Shown in pieces: positions 9,820 through 18,932 of a stretch of DNA of 64,000 bases. The position numbers and the translations under genes were made by a program. Origin of the DNA: Trichormus variabilis 0441 (GTDB lineage Bacteria; Cyanobacteriota; Cyanobacteriia; Cyanobacteriales; Nostocaceae). How positions within the stretch are numbered: the first letter of the stretch is position 1; each line of letters starts with the position of its first letter. The notes under the pieces are model-generated. The model worked only from the letters and a program-made list of their open reading frames with translations, searched no databases and was not told the DNA's origin. The stretch is taken from positions 2,106,001-2,170,000 of the forward strand of contig NZ_CP047242.1 in assembly GCF_009856605.1 (NCBI RefSeq), in the 5' to 3' direction.

Positions 9820-9973
9820 CTGTTGACTGTGAGGCAGTCGCTGTCTTCTCTACGTTCGCGGAGCGTGTCGGAGACGGAGGCTGCGCCAAGGCGGTTTCCG
9901 TCGTAGGCGGAATGCCTTCCCGTAGGGTATGCGAACTGCCTCACCCGGAGGGTTGACCGTTGACAGTCAACAG
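9820..9973. repeat. Composite inverted-repeat element
   Basis: The arms CTGTTGACTGT (9820-9830) and ACAGTCAACAG (9963-9973) are perfect inverted repeats. Just inside, GAGGCAGT (9831-9838) pairs with ACTGCCTC (9935-9942). The G/C-rich centre (around 9840-9935) has the GCGGAGCGTGTCGGAGACGG type of sequence seen repeatedly in Nostoc intergenic regions. The frame on its reverse strand is not a gene. Confidence 0.75.
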
Positions 9974-10393
9974 CACCGATTATGTAGTTATGCAATTTAG
10001 ACGCGCATTACCTTATCTGTGGGGTGGTTATTGCCCGTTGCTTCCCTACGTGTACTTCAGAAATTAAGTATGAATTTTATTTTAGTTAAGTATTTGCAGC
10101 GAACACAAGATTAGAGGCTAATATGCTTACGGCAGGAGCCTTACACTGCATAATCTGGACTTTAGGGAAAACTGCACTAGCCAATTAGCTACTCCCTACT
10201 ATCTGTAGTAAAAGCTTAAGCATTGCTCAGATTGCGATTGGCTCTTTGGGCAATGCCGTAAGCTAGTTGGGTATGTAGATTTGGCTGACTCAAGTTCTAT
10301 TATGTACAACGGATGTTTGCGATCGCGTTGGGGTTTTTGTATAAGTTAGTATATAACTTGTATAATTTGTATAATAACGGACAAATTGTTGTC
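9974..10393. other. Upstream region of the NACHT gene
   Basis: This region carries a long interrupted palindrome (10125-10263) and then AT-rich sequence just before the NACHT start, including several TATAA/TATAAT-like hexamers at 10339-10375 that could serve as a -10 box. A HIP1-type GCGATCGC is at 10320-10327. Confidence 0.5.
10125..10263. repeat. Long rod-like interrupted palindrome (possible structured RNA or MITE)
   Basis: GCTTACGGCA (10125-10134) is a perfect inverse of TGCCGTAAGC (10254-10263). Inside it GGAGCC pairs with GGCTCT, and GCA(TA)ATCTG pairs with CAGATTGC, which gives an interrupted rod about 139 nt long. No T-run terminator follows on either strand. It could be a non-autonomous palindromic element or a structured transcript. 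Confidence 0.55.
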
Positions 10394-12718
10394 ATGGCAA
10401 AGCGATCGCTCCAAGCCTCTGCTGAAGGTATTAGAAAAGCAAAGCAGGCTTTTAAGCGCAAAGGATGGACACAAGAATATCTGGCGGCGGAAGTTGGTTT
10501 AGAAACACGCCAGTCAATATGGAAATTTTTCACTGGTAAACCTATAGATCGTCACGTCTTTAATGATATTTGCTTTGCGCTGGAACTGGATACAGCAGAA
10601 ATTTCCCAACAATCTGTTGAAAATTCTTTATATTTAGAAGGTGACGAATATAGCCTAATAGATATTAATATTCTGGTACAAAAACTACGCTCTATTCATC
10701 ACGAAAAAATTCAGGCTCAATGTAGCACATTACATCTTTTAGATATTGCTAGACCAATTTCACTTAATGATATTTATATTGATGTCAACATCAGCGAGGA
10801 AATTTCTAGTAAAAGATGGTTAGATATTCAAGATTTACAAAAGGTGGGTTCTTATACAATTATTTCTCCCATTTTTGCACAACGAGACCAAAAATTAATC
10901 GGGGGTTTAGAAGCTCTAAAAAAATATTCTAAACTGATATTATTGGGAAAATTAGGCTCAGGTAAGACTACATTTTTACAATCAGTCGCTCTTAGTTGCA
11001 GTCAAGGAATATTTCAGCCAAATTACTTACCTATTTTTGTCAATCTCAAAAATTTTGCGGAAGATGCTAAAGACTCTCGGCAACTTAGCTTATTTAAATA
11101 TATACTCGACCAGGTGATAAATTTTGGCATTACTGAAGGAGAATTGAAAACTGTATTATCTCATGGTAGAGCTTTAATTCTGTTAGATGGATTAAATGAA
11201 TTTATCAGCCACAACTATGAAAAAAATATTAATAGAATTAACGGTTTCATCCAAAAATTTTATAAAAATCAAATAGTTATTACTTGCCGTACAGGCACAA
11301 ATTATTCTAATTTTCATGGTTTTACAGAAGTAGAAATTACTGATTTTGATAAAACAAAAATTACCGAATTTGCTAATAAATGGTTCTTGATAGTCGCCAA
11401 TAATTCTCCAGAAAAATCGAGATTTCTAGCACAAAAATTTGTACAAAGACTCGAACTAGAAGAAAATCATCGTCTTCTTGAGTTAGCTAACAGACCAGCC
11501 TTATTGATTCTTTGTTGTTTGGCATTCCAGTCTGCGACAGATTTCCCTTTTCATCATTTTGAAATTTATAAACAAGCATTGGATCTGCTTTTAGTACGCT
11601 ACGATGACGTAAGAGGAATTCAAAACAATCAAACTGTGACTAATTTATCTCTGCTGCACAAAATCAAGCTACTTAGTCACATAGCAGCAATTAGCTTTCA
11701 TCAAGGGGATTATTTTCTCACTGAAACAAAACTCCAGCAAGTCATCACTGAATATCTACTCCATCAAAGCAACACCATAACTGATACAGATGCTTTAGAA
11801 CTGGAGAGTACTGCAATCATCAAAACAATTGAATTACAGCATGGTTTATTAGTTGAAAGAGCAAAAGGCATTTACTCTTTTTCTCATCTCATATTTCAAG
11901 AGTATTTTATAGCTAGAGAAATCGTAGCTAATGCTAATCATCAAACGCTGCAAGAGTTAGTTAGCCATTTATCTGAACAACGATGGCATCAGGTATTTTT
12001 GCTAGTTGTGTGGATGCTACAACCAGTAGATGATTTATTAAAATTAATCAAAGAAAAGATTGATAATATAGCTGTCGGAAATGGCAATTTATATCATTTT
12101 ATGCAATGGGTAGAACACAAGTCTGCTCAAGTAGGTTATGTATACCATCCTGCCAGTGTACGTGCTTTTTATTTTAGTATAGCTTTACCTCCAGAGCATC
12201 CCTTAGCTTGTAACCAAGATTTAGCAATATCCTTAGAGCATCAGTTTACTGGTAGTTTGTCTATAGACTTAGCATTAGATTTGGCTTTAACTAATGCACT
12301 AACGGTGAGTATGACAATGACGGCTGATATATTTTTTGCTAGGTTATCTACTTTAAATTTAGCTCTAGACTTGAAGCACTTATTAGTCAATCAGGTGTCG
12401 TTAAATAATTCACTGCAAAATATTAGAAACCAGTTACCCTCTTCTAGTCAAGGGAGAGAATACTTAAAAGCTTGGTGGCTAGCAAATGGACAAGCATGGA
12501 CTGAAGAATTACGAGATATGATGATTAATGAGCGTAAGATTGGACTTAATTGGCAGTTCGGAAAACAAGATTTACAAGATTTGCAACAGTATTGGGATGC
12601 CAGCAAATTACTAATAAATTGTCTAAAATTTGCTAGAGATATTTCACCTACTTTACGTTATGAATTAGAGACAAGTTTATTTTTAGCTAAACAATGTCAA
12701 TTAAATGTAATTACGTAG
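10394..12718 (+). CDS. HTH-NACHT STAND NTPase
   Basis: The protein has 774 residues from the ATG at 10394. An in-frame ATG 27 codons upstream would add an unlikely Tyr/Asn-rich leader. An N-terminal helix-turn-helix-like region (about 15-70, GWTQEYLAAEVGLETRQSIWKFF) precedes a NACHT NTPase. Walker A is GKLGSGKT (185-192), Walker B is LILLDGLNEF (Asp265), and the winged-helix end carries the cyanobacterial FSHLIFQEYFIAREI motif. The C-terminal 270 residues are helical with no clear repeats. STAND proteins are signal-activated switches, and bacterial NACHT proteins include anti-phage effectors (family knowledge). A defence or regulatory role here is inference. It stands alone, without an obvious effector gene. 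Confidence 0.88.
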   Translation: MAKRSLQASAEGIRKAKQAFKRKGWTQEYLAAEVGLETRQSIWKFFTGKPIDRHVFNDICFALELDTAEISQQSVENSLYLEGDEYSLIDINILVQKLRSIHHEKIQAQCSTLHLLDIARPISLNDIYIDVNISEEISSKRWLDIQDLQKVGSYTIISPIFAQRDQKLIGGLEALKKYSKLILLGKLGSGKTTFLQSVALSCSQGIFQPNYLPIFVNLKNFAEDAKDSRQLSLFKYILDQVINFGITEGELKTVLSHGRALILLDGLNEFISHNYEKNINRINGFIQKFYKNQIVITCRTGTNYSNFHGFTEVEITDFDKTKITEFANKWFLIVANNSPEKSRFLAQKFVQRLELEENHRLLELANRPALLILCCLAFQSATDFPFHHFEIYKQALDLLLVRYDDVRGIQNNQTVTNLSLLHKIKLLSHIAAISFHQGDYFLTETKLQQVITEYLLHQSNTITDTDALELESTAIIKTIELQHGLLVERAKGIYSFSHLIFQEYFIAREIVANANHQTLQELVSHLSEQRWHQVFLLVVWMLQPVDDLLKLIKEKIDNIAVGNGNLYHFMQWVEHKSAQVGYVYHPASVRAFYFSIALPPEHPLACNQDLAISLEHQFTGSLSIDLALDLALTNALTVSMTMTADIFFARLSTLNLALDLKHLLVNQVSLNNSLQNIRNQLPSSSQGREYLKAWWLANGQAWTEELRDMMINERKIGLNWQFGKQDLQDLQQYWDASKLLINCLKFARDISPTLRYELETSLFLAKQCQLNVIT

Positions 12719-13076
12719 GCCAAGTATGGGTAAAGAGAAGCTTTTGGATGCGGTAGACTTTTATACAAAGTAGAATATTGATTCTAGCTTTCTCCTTCTC
12801 CTGTCGGAAACGCTAGCGCGAACGGGTTCCGCTTACGGTAAGCTTGTTAGCCTTGGAAGATGAAACTATTTATTTTTAAAAATACTGTTTAGGGTATGGA
12901 GTCGCTACGAGTTCTGAGAAATACGGATATAAGCAATTTACCAATTCTGTCATTCTAGCTTATAACACTCGCTGCAACTCCATATAATCTCTGAAATGGA
13001 ACGATGAAATCCAAAAATTCTTCAGATTAGAGGAGATGAGAATAGAAGGGAACCAACTTTAATGCTTGACTTTTGG
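12719..13076. other. Intergenic region, G/C patch near 12800
   Basis: About 360 bp between convergent genes. A patch at about 12797-12845 looks like a remnant of the Nostoc TGTCGGAAACGCTAGCGCGAACG repeat type. I see nothing else that I can name and no clear terminator. Confidence 0.4.
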
Positions 13077-13349
13077 CTAATTAAAGGAATAATGTTTTTT
13101 CACGCCGCTTTTAATTTCCCATATACAGGACATTCCCACAGGGAAGGTTACTAAATCGCCTTTACCCATTTGTACTGGTTGTCCGCCATGAGGCGTAACA
13201 ATGACATCACCTTCTAAAAAGTAACAAGTTTCTTGAGTATCATAAGTCCAAGGAAATTTTGAGACTTCTTTTTGCCAAATTCCCCATTGGAAAACACCCA
13301 ATTTCTGGAGTATTTCTGGACTAGGTTGATGCTCAATTTTGATTTCCAT
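13077..13349 (-). CDS. Small cupin-domain protein
   Basis: The 90-residue single-domain cupin starts at the ATG 13347-13349 (MEIKIEHQPSPEILQKLG). A longer frame from 13400 overlaps the upstream gene and is less likely. The beta-barrel pattern is clear: TYDTQETCYFLEGDVIVTP, then GDLVTFPVGMSCIWEI. This resembles the Cupin_3 (DUF861, ureidoglycolate-hydrolase-like) group. It lies 22 bp after the nitrogenase-associated gene on the same strand and is probably cotranscribed. Substrate unknown. Confidence 0.85.
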   Translation of the reverse strand: MEIKIEHQPSPEILQKLGVFQWGIWQKEVSKFPWTYDTQETCYFLEGDVIVTPHGGQPVQMGKGDLVTFPVGMSCIWEIKSGVKKHYSFN

Positions 13350-13371
13350 GTAGTTTGTTCTCGGTTCACAA

Positions 13372-13719
13372 TTAGCAGTAGGACTGGATGTCTTCTCCAC
13401 ACTTATCTACTAAATAACACAAAGCACGAAAACGTAAACCAACAAATTGATCATACAGGGGATTGAGCTTACACATGGGGGGAATGTGGGCAATAATCCG
13501 ACCAAATACTACGATGTCACGCTCAAAAGGACACTGAGCAGGAATCAATTTTGCGATGAAGTGAGCTAGCTTACGATTTTGTATTTCTAGTGCATCAATC
13601 CACTGACGTAAAGGTTGTAGTGGATCAATTTTAGATTGAGTATTTTTTTGCTGATTACCAATAGGCTGAATAACAGCAGACAGGACAATATGTTGCTCTT
13701 TTGTTTTTAGCACAGTCAT
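13372..13719 (-). CDS. Mo-dependent nitrogenase C-terminal-like family protein
   Basis: This 115-residue protein is made of the domain known as the Mo-dependent nitrogenase C-terminus (Mo-nitro_C). The signature segments are LIPAQCPFERDI, HIPPMCKLNPLYDQ, VGLRFRALCYLVD and CGEDI. Such stand-alone proteins occur in several copies in cyanobacteria and are not nitrogenase subunits themselves. Their biochemical role is unknown. The two conserved Cys in CPFER and PPMCK are suggestive of metal or cluster contacts (inference). The ATG is 13717-13719, after an AAGGAGAT site, a strong ribosome binding site. It heads a two-gene unit with the cupin. Confidence 0.85.
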   Translation of the reverse strand: MTVLKTKEQHIVLSAVIQPIGNQQKNTQSKIDPLQPLRQWIDALEIQNRKLAHFIAKLIPAQCPFERDIVVFGRIIAHIPPMCKLNPLYDQFVGLRFRALCYLVDKCGEDIQSYC

Positions 13720-14395
13720 AATATTTAATCTCCTTTGAGAGAATCAACTATTTGCCATTTTGCAACTTACCATACAATCTTTAACCTGAAATTATGAGGA
13801 ATGTGTGAGGATTGACAATTAAAGCATTTAAAGAGCTAATTTTCAGGGATTTTGTAGGTAAATAGGGGGGACTGATTGTTATTTAAACTTAACTAGATTA
13901 GTAAGAACTGTCCCGTTAAATACAAAATAACAAAGAAAATATAAAAGTGGGATTTCTTTAACTTATTGATTGCTAATGTTTGAGATAGCAATCTCATATC
14001 TTAAATTTAAATCTCCAGTTCTGAAACTACACAGTACCCTAAGATGTACGTTTACCAGCAAAAATACTCTTTGCTGATGCTATAGCTATATTTCCTAAGG
14101 GTTAAACTATACGGATACCTGATTTTAGAGTATTGGGTATCAAATAAAATGTCTTATCGGTTACATAAACTGACCTGAATATTATTTAATAAGTTCCCAG
14201 TGATCGTCTGATAAGCATAAGCTAATGTACTTGTGTCTATTTTTTATCAAAACCTGAATAAACTGACATCCTCCATACCAGAAAATACCCTTTTTGAGAG
14301 TAAAACTAACAAACAAACACAAGAAAACTTGAAAATTAAAAGGGACAAAATATGTCTTAGAGGAATGGGGTGCAGAGGGAGAAGAGAACGGTTGA
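13720..14395. other. Intergenic region, AT-rich
   Basis: About 675 bp between the start of the nitrogenase-like gene and the 3' end of the protease gene. It should hold the promoter of the former near 13740-13830. I recognise no repeats, RNA genes or terminators in it. Confidence 0.4.
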
Positions 14396-16966
14396 CTAAT
14401 GACTAATTAACAACTTGTCTTTGCCTCCTAAGGCTAGTAGCCATACTAGTACTACAATCCAGTGGATGAGGACGATCGCCCATAGAGAACCTGTCAAAGC
14501 ATAGGCTATTGTACAGCACAATCCTAAAAGTCCGGTTAAGGTTAGGAATATGGGGTGAAAAAAGGTCGGAAATCCAACTTGGTAAAGGGTTTTGGCGTTT
14601 AGGGGATGGTAGAGAATAAACAGCAGTAAGATCAATCCTGCCCATAATGTCCATCCATACCAGTTGATTACTTCTAAGGGATGGGGAAGCAGTAATACGC
14701 GGAAAACTAATTCCTCGACGATCGCAGGTGTGATAATTACTCGTAATGCGATCGCTAGTTGGTGGAGAGGATTGGTAGAGGTAAAACACCAAGACAAAAA
14801 ACCAGAACGCCAGCCTAAAGGTAAGGCGATCGCACTGTATATTAAGACTGTGATCCCCACAACTATCCAATCTCGTATTTCTGGCACAACCAAAGATGCC
14901 AGTAAGCGGTTTAACAAAATGGGTATAGGTGCAATGTTAGTAAAGGGTATGGTGATTTCTCCTAACCCTAATGTCGGTGCTACGGGGGCAATATCGGGGT
15001 TTTCGCCGCCGATTTGATTGGTGCGTAGAAACCAGAGTTTGGCACCATGTCTGAAAAATAAGGCGGCTATTTCATCGTGTGCCTGTCTGGGTACCATAGT
15101 CCGCCAACTTGTCAACGCGGCCCAAGGACTGCGATCAGCTACGCTGGGCGGAACGCCATCACGGAAAGTTTCTTTCCCATCTCCAATGCCCGTGAGATAA
15201 TCTGCATGGCTTTTCCAGTCTGCACGGACGATCCCCAAGGGAGTTAATTGGCGTTGCAAGTCTGAACTCAATCTCACTAGTTGCCCAAAGCGTTCAGTTT
15301 GGGGATCATCGGGATGATTACTCAACCACTGCTGAATGGCTGAGTTTGAGGCTACTTGCTGAGTAATTACTTGAATGGCGATATATAGTGCTTGGCTGGC
15401 ATCTTGGACGCAAGAAGTCGCCGGGGTAACCGTGGCGCTACCAGTGCCATCACCTGTGCGATAGCGTGCCATCATAATCTGCAATTGTCGCTGAAATTCT
15501 GTCACGGGAGAAAGCTTGATCCCGTCAAAATTGTAGTCTTGGGTAACTGGTGCAAACTTAATTAATACATCAGAAATGGGTCTTGTGGCTGCCCATCCCC
15601 ATTGTAAGTTTCCCATGTAGTCTGCCCAAGAATGTCTCCCCGCAATGATCCCGTCTGAGTTATTGGCGTAAATTTGTTGATACTCAATGGCAAATTGTAA
15701 TTCTTTGGTGATGGGATCACGAACTACTTGCGCTAGTCCAAAAGCGAAGTGTCCGGTGATTGTATATGCTGTGCTACCTTCACTCTTTTTACCACCAATA
15801 CCACCAAAGTTATGCAGGACTATGGCGCGATCGCCTTCTTGCCAATTAGATGCGGCTAGTTGGTCTTGGTTGGTGCTGGGATCAAGTAAAACAGTCCGGA
15901 TTGTACCTTTATCTTGGGGTGCAATCTGCCAATTCTGGTTTTTTATGTAGGTTAACCCCGGTTGTTGTCCTAAAACTACGTGTTGCGGCTGGATTTTTAA
16001 GAGCGATCGCGGTACTATCCCCTGAACCACAAAAATTCCTTGAGTATTCTTTGCGCCATAAATATACCAACCCGCTTGCCCGGCTGGGGATTTTTCTATT
16101 TCCCTGGGAGTAGAGGGTGGAATATTGCGTGTATCAATTACTTGTTGGGGAATCCGCACAGTTTCCTCCACCCCATTGAAGTCACCAGAAACTCGATTGT
16201 AATGACGCACGCGAAAAAAATCACTGGGACAGGAGGAAGTCCCAGGACAAAACGGTGACGCAGGATATTGACTACTAGCTGGTTCTGGATTGAGGATTTT
16301 TACCAAACCATAAAATCTGCCGGTCGCCATTACAGGTTCGTGGGCAATTTGCAGACGTAGCTGATTATCACTCCCTTTCACTAACTCACCATCATCTAAG
16401 GTGACGACCACATCATCCTTCGGCCTAGCACCAGCGAGGGATTGCAAAGGCCCTACTTGCAGACGACCATTCAGGCGAAATGGGTGAATAATCCCCTTGG
16501 CTTGGCTTTCCCTTGTTTCATCAGTAAAACTTATATCTTGTTGCACAGCTTGTACGTAAGACTGTGACTCTGGCTTGTTTAGCCATTCCAAACGCACAAC
16601 TTTACCTACTAAATTTTGTGCTTCTGGTGACGCGTGTTGTATTTCCATCCATACCCAATCTGATCCCGACTGTATTTGCTGCTGATTTGGCAATACTAAT
16701 CTACCTACCCATTTGTCCACAGGTTGATAAAGGTCGGGGTTGACAGTTTGATTTGGGGGATAAAACTGTGATTGATTGAAGTCTTGCTGTTTGTGAATGT
16801 CGTAATTGCTTGATGGTGTATGTTCCACCGTAGATGTTCGCGGGTAAAACAGCAAGACAGCGATCGCACTCAGTAGTAATAAAACAACGAACATCCCCAA
16901 TCGTAATTTCGTCTTCTGTTGCAACCGTTGTTTGTTCGACGGTTTTTCGTTTTGCATTGCTGTCAA
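14396..16966 (-). CDS. Large CPBP-family intramembrane protease-like protein
   Basis: The protein has 856 residues. A short cytoplasmic N-terminus, one membrane segment (about 24-42) and a long extracytoplasmic region of about 600 residues precede a multi-span C-terminal domain (about 680-850). The C-terminal domain carries EELVFR (the EExxxR glutamate-protease motif of the CPBP/Abi family) and a later HPLNAKT segment. The long middle part contains beta-rich stretches and no domain I can name. Family members are glutamic intramembrane proteases. Here the large added region suggests substrate capture or a cell-wall-facing role (inference). It lies alone between divergent and convergent neighbours. 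Confidence 0.8.
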   Translation of the reverse strand: MTAMQNEKPSNKQRLQQKTKLRLGMFVVLLLLSAIAVLLFYPRTSTVEHTPSSNYDIHKQQDFNQSQFYPPNQTVNPDLYQPVDKWVGRLVLPNQQQIQSGSDWVWMEIQHASPEAQNLVGKVVRLEWLNKPESQSYVQAVQQDISFTDETRESQAKGIIHPFRLNGRLQVGPLQSLAGARPKDDVVVTLDDGELVKGSDNQLRLQIAHEPVMATGRFYGLVKILNPEPASSQYPASPFCPGTSSCPSDFFRVRHYNRVSGDFNGVEETVRIPQQVIDTRNIPPSTPREIEKSPAGQAGWYIYGAKNTQGIFVVQGIVPRSLLKIQPQHVVLGQQPGLTYIKNQNWQIAPQDKGTIRTVLLDPSTNQDQLAASNWQEGDRAIVLHNFGGIGGKKSEGSTAYTITGHFAFGLAQVVRDPITKELQFAIEYQQIYANNSDGIIAGRHSWADYMGNLQWGWAATRPISDVLIKFAPVTQDYNFDGIKLSPVTEFQRQLQIMMARYRTGDGTGSATVTPATSCVQDASQALYIAIQVITQQVASNSAIQQWLSNHPDDPQTERFGQLVRLSSDLQRQLTPLGIVRADWKSHADYLTGIGDGKETFRDGVPPSVADRSPWAALTSWRTMVPRQAHDEIAALFFRHGAKLWFLRTNQIGGENPDIAPVAPTLGLGEITIPFTNIAPIPILLNRLLASLVVPEIRDWIVVGITVLIYSAIALPLGWRSGFLSWCFTSTNPLHQLAIALRVIITPAIVEELVFRVLLLPHPLEVINWYGWTLWAGLILLLFILYHPLNAKTLYQVGFPTFFHPIFLTLTGLLGLCCTIAYALTGSLWAIVLIHWIVVLVWLLALGGKDKLLISH

Positions 16967-17732
16967 ATCATACCTTGGAGATTGGTTATATCAGATATAG
17001 CTGTAGGTGTAAGACGATACTCAAGCTTTCCTGGCAGTTATGATACCAAAATTTCCAAATCCTCACCCGCAAGAGCATAGGGATTTTGGTCATGGGTAAT
17101 TGGACTATTAACTGTTAACGAAGCTACTTGCGATAAAACTTTTATTTGTGATATTGAAAAACTACAAATACTGAATAAATTCAGAATTCTAAGTGTCTCA
17201 TATATCGAGAATAATCTGATGTCTATATATTAGTACTTAAGCATATAGGGAAATGCTGAAACATAAAAACCTAAGATATAAAAATGGAATTAAATTTTCG
17301 ATAATGTTATTAATAGTATTTGCAACGACACTGTAAGTTATTTTTCATACAGATATAACTTAAAAAAGATAACCAATTTAGGTGCTTGTGTAGAAAATAA
17401 TGCCTAAATAAAAACAGTTGCTTCTACGTAAAAACTATGTTTATCAATGTTTTTCATAAAAATAAGAGTATTTTTTGTCACTAGTCATAAAAATGAAATT
17501 ACTGTAAGCAGTCAAGTTCCCATTAGAGATTTATTAGATAAATTCCATTGATGGTATGAGTCACTGAGTGAATTATTTACTACATTCTTACTAGCAGTCT
17601 GAGCATTATTATGTTATACGGGTTAATGAGTAATTGTACAAATAGCAGAAAATTCTGCATTTTTGAATGCGATTTTAATCAGGGAATTTGTCATACAATT
17701 CCACAACCAATCTAGAAAATTTCGGCAAAATC
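16967..17732. other. Divergent intergenic region
   Basis: About 765 bp, strongly AT-rich after 17100, between divergently transcribed protease and MFS genes, so promoters for both should be here. No hairpin terminator, repeat family or RNA gene was recognised. Confidence 0.4.
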
Positions 17733-18932
17733 ATGGTTAACTCTGTCAATACCCGCCCCGAAATTTTATGGCGACAAGTTTGGGGATTAGCCGCTTTATT
17801 AGCTGCCATCATCTTCAGTTGGATGGCTTACAAGTTTTATCAACCGAGAATTTTAGAGGAATTGGAATTTGTCGGACTGGTTCGCTGGTTGGGGATATGG
17901 CAAGGGTTACTAATAGCTGTGATCGAACCGATGATTGGTGGGTTGTCCGATCGCATTCAGCAGCGTTTGGGTAGTCGTTTACCCATGATTAGTCTAGGGG
18001 TAGTCCTAGCTGGGGTTATTTTTGTAGCTGTATCACTGTTAGTTCAACAAAATTTACCCATAGGTATACGTTGGGTTGTGCCGATGTTGATGACTGTTTG
18101 GGTCATCGCCATAATTATTTTCCGCGCCCCAGCGATCGCACTTTTAACGCAATTTGCCCCTAAAAGCGAGTTACCCCAAGCGAATGCAGTATTAGTGTTC
18201 GTCTTGGGGCTAATAGGCGCTATCAGTCCAGTTTTGAACACCCTCCTCGACAACATGGGTGCATCTATCACCTTTCTTGTAGGGGCGATCGCTTTAATTT
18301 TGGCAGCATATATTCTGCAATTATTCACACCTAAACATTTGCTGCACATCTCTAGCTTCAACCTAGAACCAACAGCTAAAACTCCTGTACAGATGTTTAT
18401 CCTGATTTTCATCATTGGCTTGGGAACAGGAATCGAACTTAACCTGCTTTTATCAATATTTCCCCAGGAATTACAAATACAACTACCCAACCTGACAGTA
18501 GAGTTTATTGCTTCTGCGATTTTGTTAGTCTCAGCGATCGTCTCTGTTCCTTTGGGCGATTGGACAACACAACTAGGCGCAAATAAATCTATGCTACTGG
18601 GTTTGGGTGCGATGACAGCCTTCATGGGTCTAGCCTTATTAAATGACAGCGATAAACTGGCGATCGCTTTCATACTAGCCTTTGGTATTAGCTTCAGTTT
18701 AGTTTTTATCAGTATGATTCCCTTGGTGTTAAGTAAGGTTCACCCCAGTCGTGCAGGTTTAGGTACAGGACTATATTTTGGTGGTAGTGCAGGCGGTACA
18801 GCTATAGTTTCTTTCCTCATCAAAGAACTAGGAAACACATCTATAGGTGCTTTTTTATTAGCTGAATTTGCTTTTGTATTAGTAGGTGTCTGTATTCTTT
18901 TAAGCAGAAGATTTCGTATATTACCTGATTAA
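17733..18932 (+). CDS. MFS transporter
   Basis: The protein has 399 residues from the ATG at 17733. A TTG 15 codons upstream is in frame, but the leader is polar and lacks conservation hallmarks. About twelve hydrophobic segments are visible. The loop after the second span has GGLSDRIQQRLGSRLP, the MFS motif-A type GxLSDRxGxR pattern. A second copy, PLGDWTTQLGANKSM, occurs at the start of the second half. The overall look is like the cyanobacterial PucC/BCH2-related or general MFS group. Substrate unknown. No partner genes are close. Confidence 0.82.
   Translation: MVNSVNTRPEILWRQVWGLAALLAAIIFSWMAYKFYQPRILEELEFVGLVRWLGIWQGLLIAVIEPMIGGLSDRIQQRLGSRLPMISLGVVLAGVIFVAVSLLVQQNLPIGIRWVVPMLMTVWVIAIIIFRAPAIALLTQFAPKSELPQANAVLVFVLGLIGAISPVLNTLLDNMGASITFLVGAIALILAAYILQLFTPKHLLHISSFNLEPTAKTPVQMFILIFIIGLGTGIELNLLLSIFPQELQIQLPNLTVEFIASAILLVSAIVSVPLGDWTTQLGANKSMLLGLGAMTAFMGLALLNDSDKLAIAFILAFGISFSLVFISMIPLVLSKVHPSRAGLGTGLYFGGSAGGTAIVSFLIKELGNTSIGAFLLAEFAFVLVGVCILLSRRFRILPD

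Noticed and set aside
9774..9995. 73-codon reverse-strand frame
   Set aside because: It lies almost wholly in the composite inverted repeat (9820-9973), and the translation is Arg/Ser/Thr-rich repeat sequence.
13372..13719. True nitrogenase subunit
   Set aside because: Only the C-terminal-like domain is present (115 residues); there are no P-cluster or FeMo-cofactor regions, and no nif genes are nearby.
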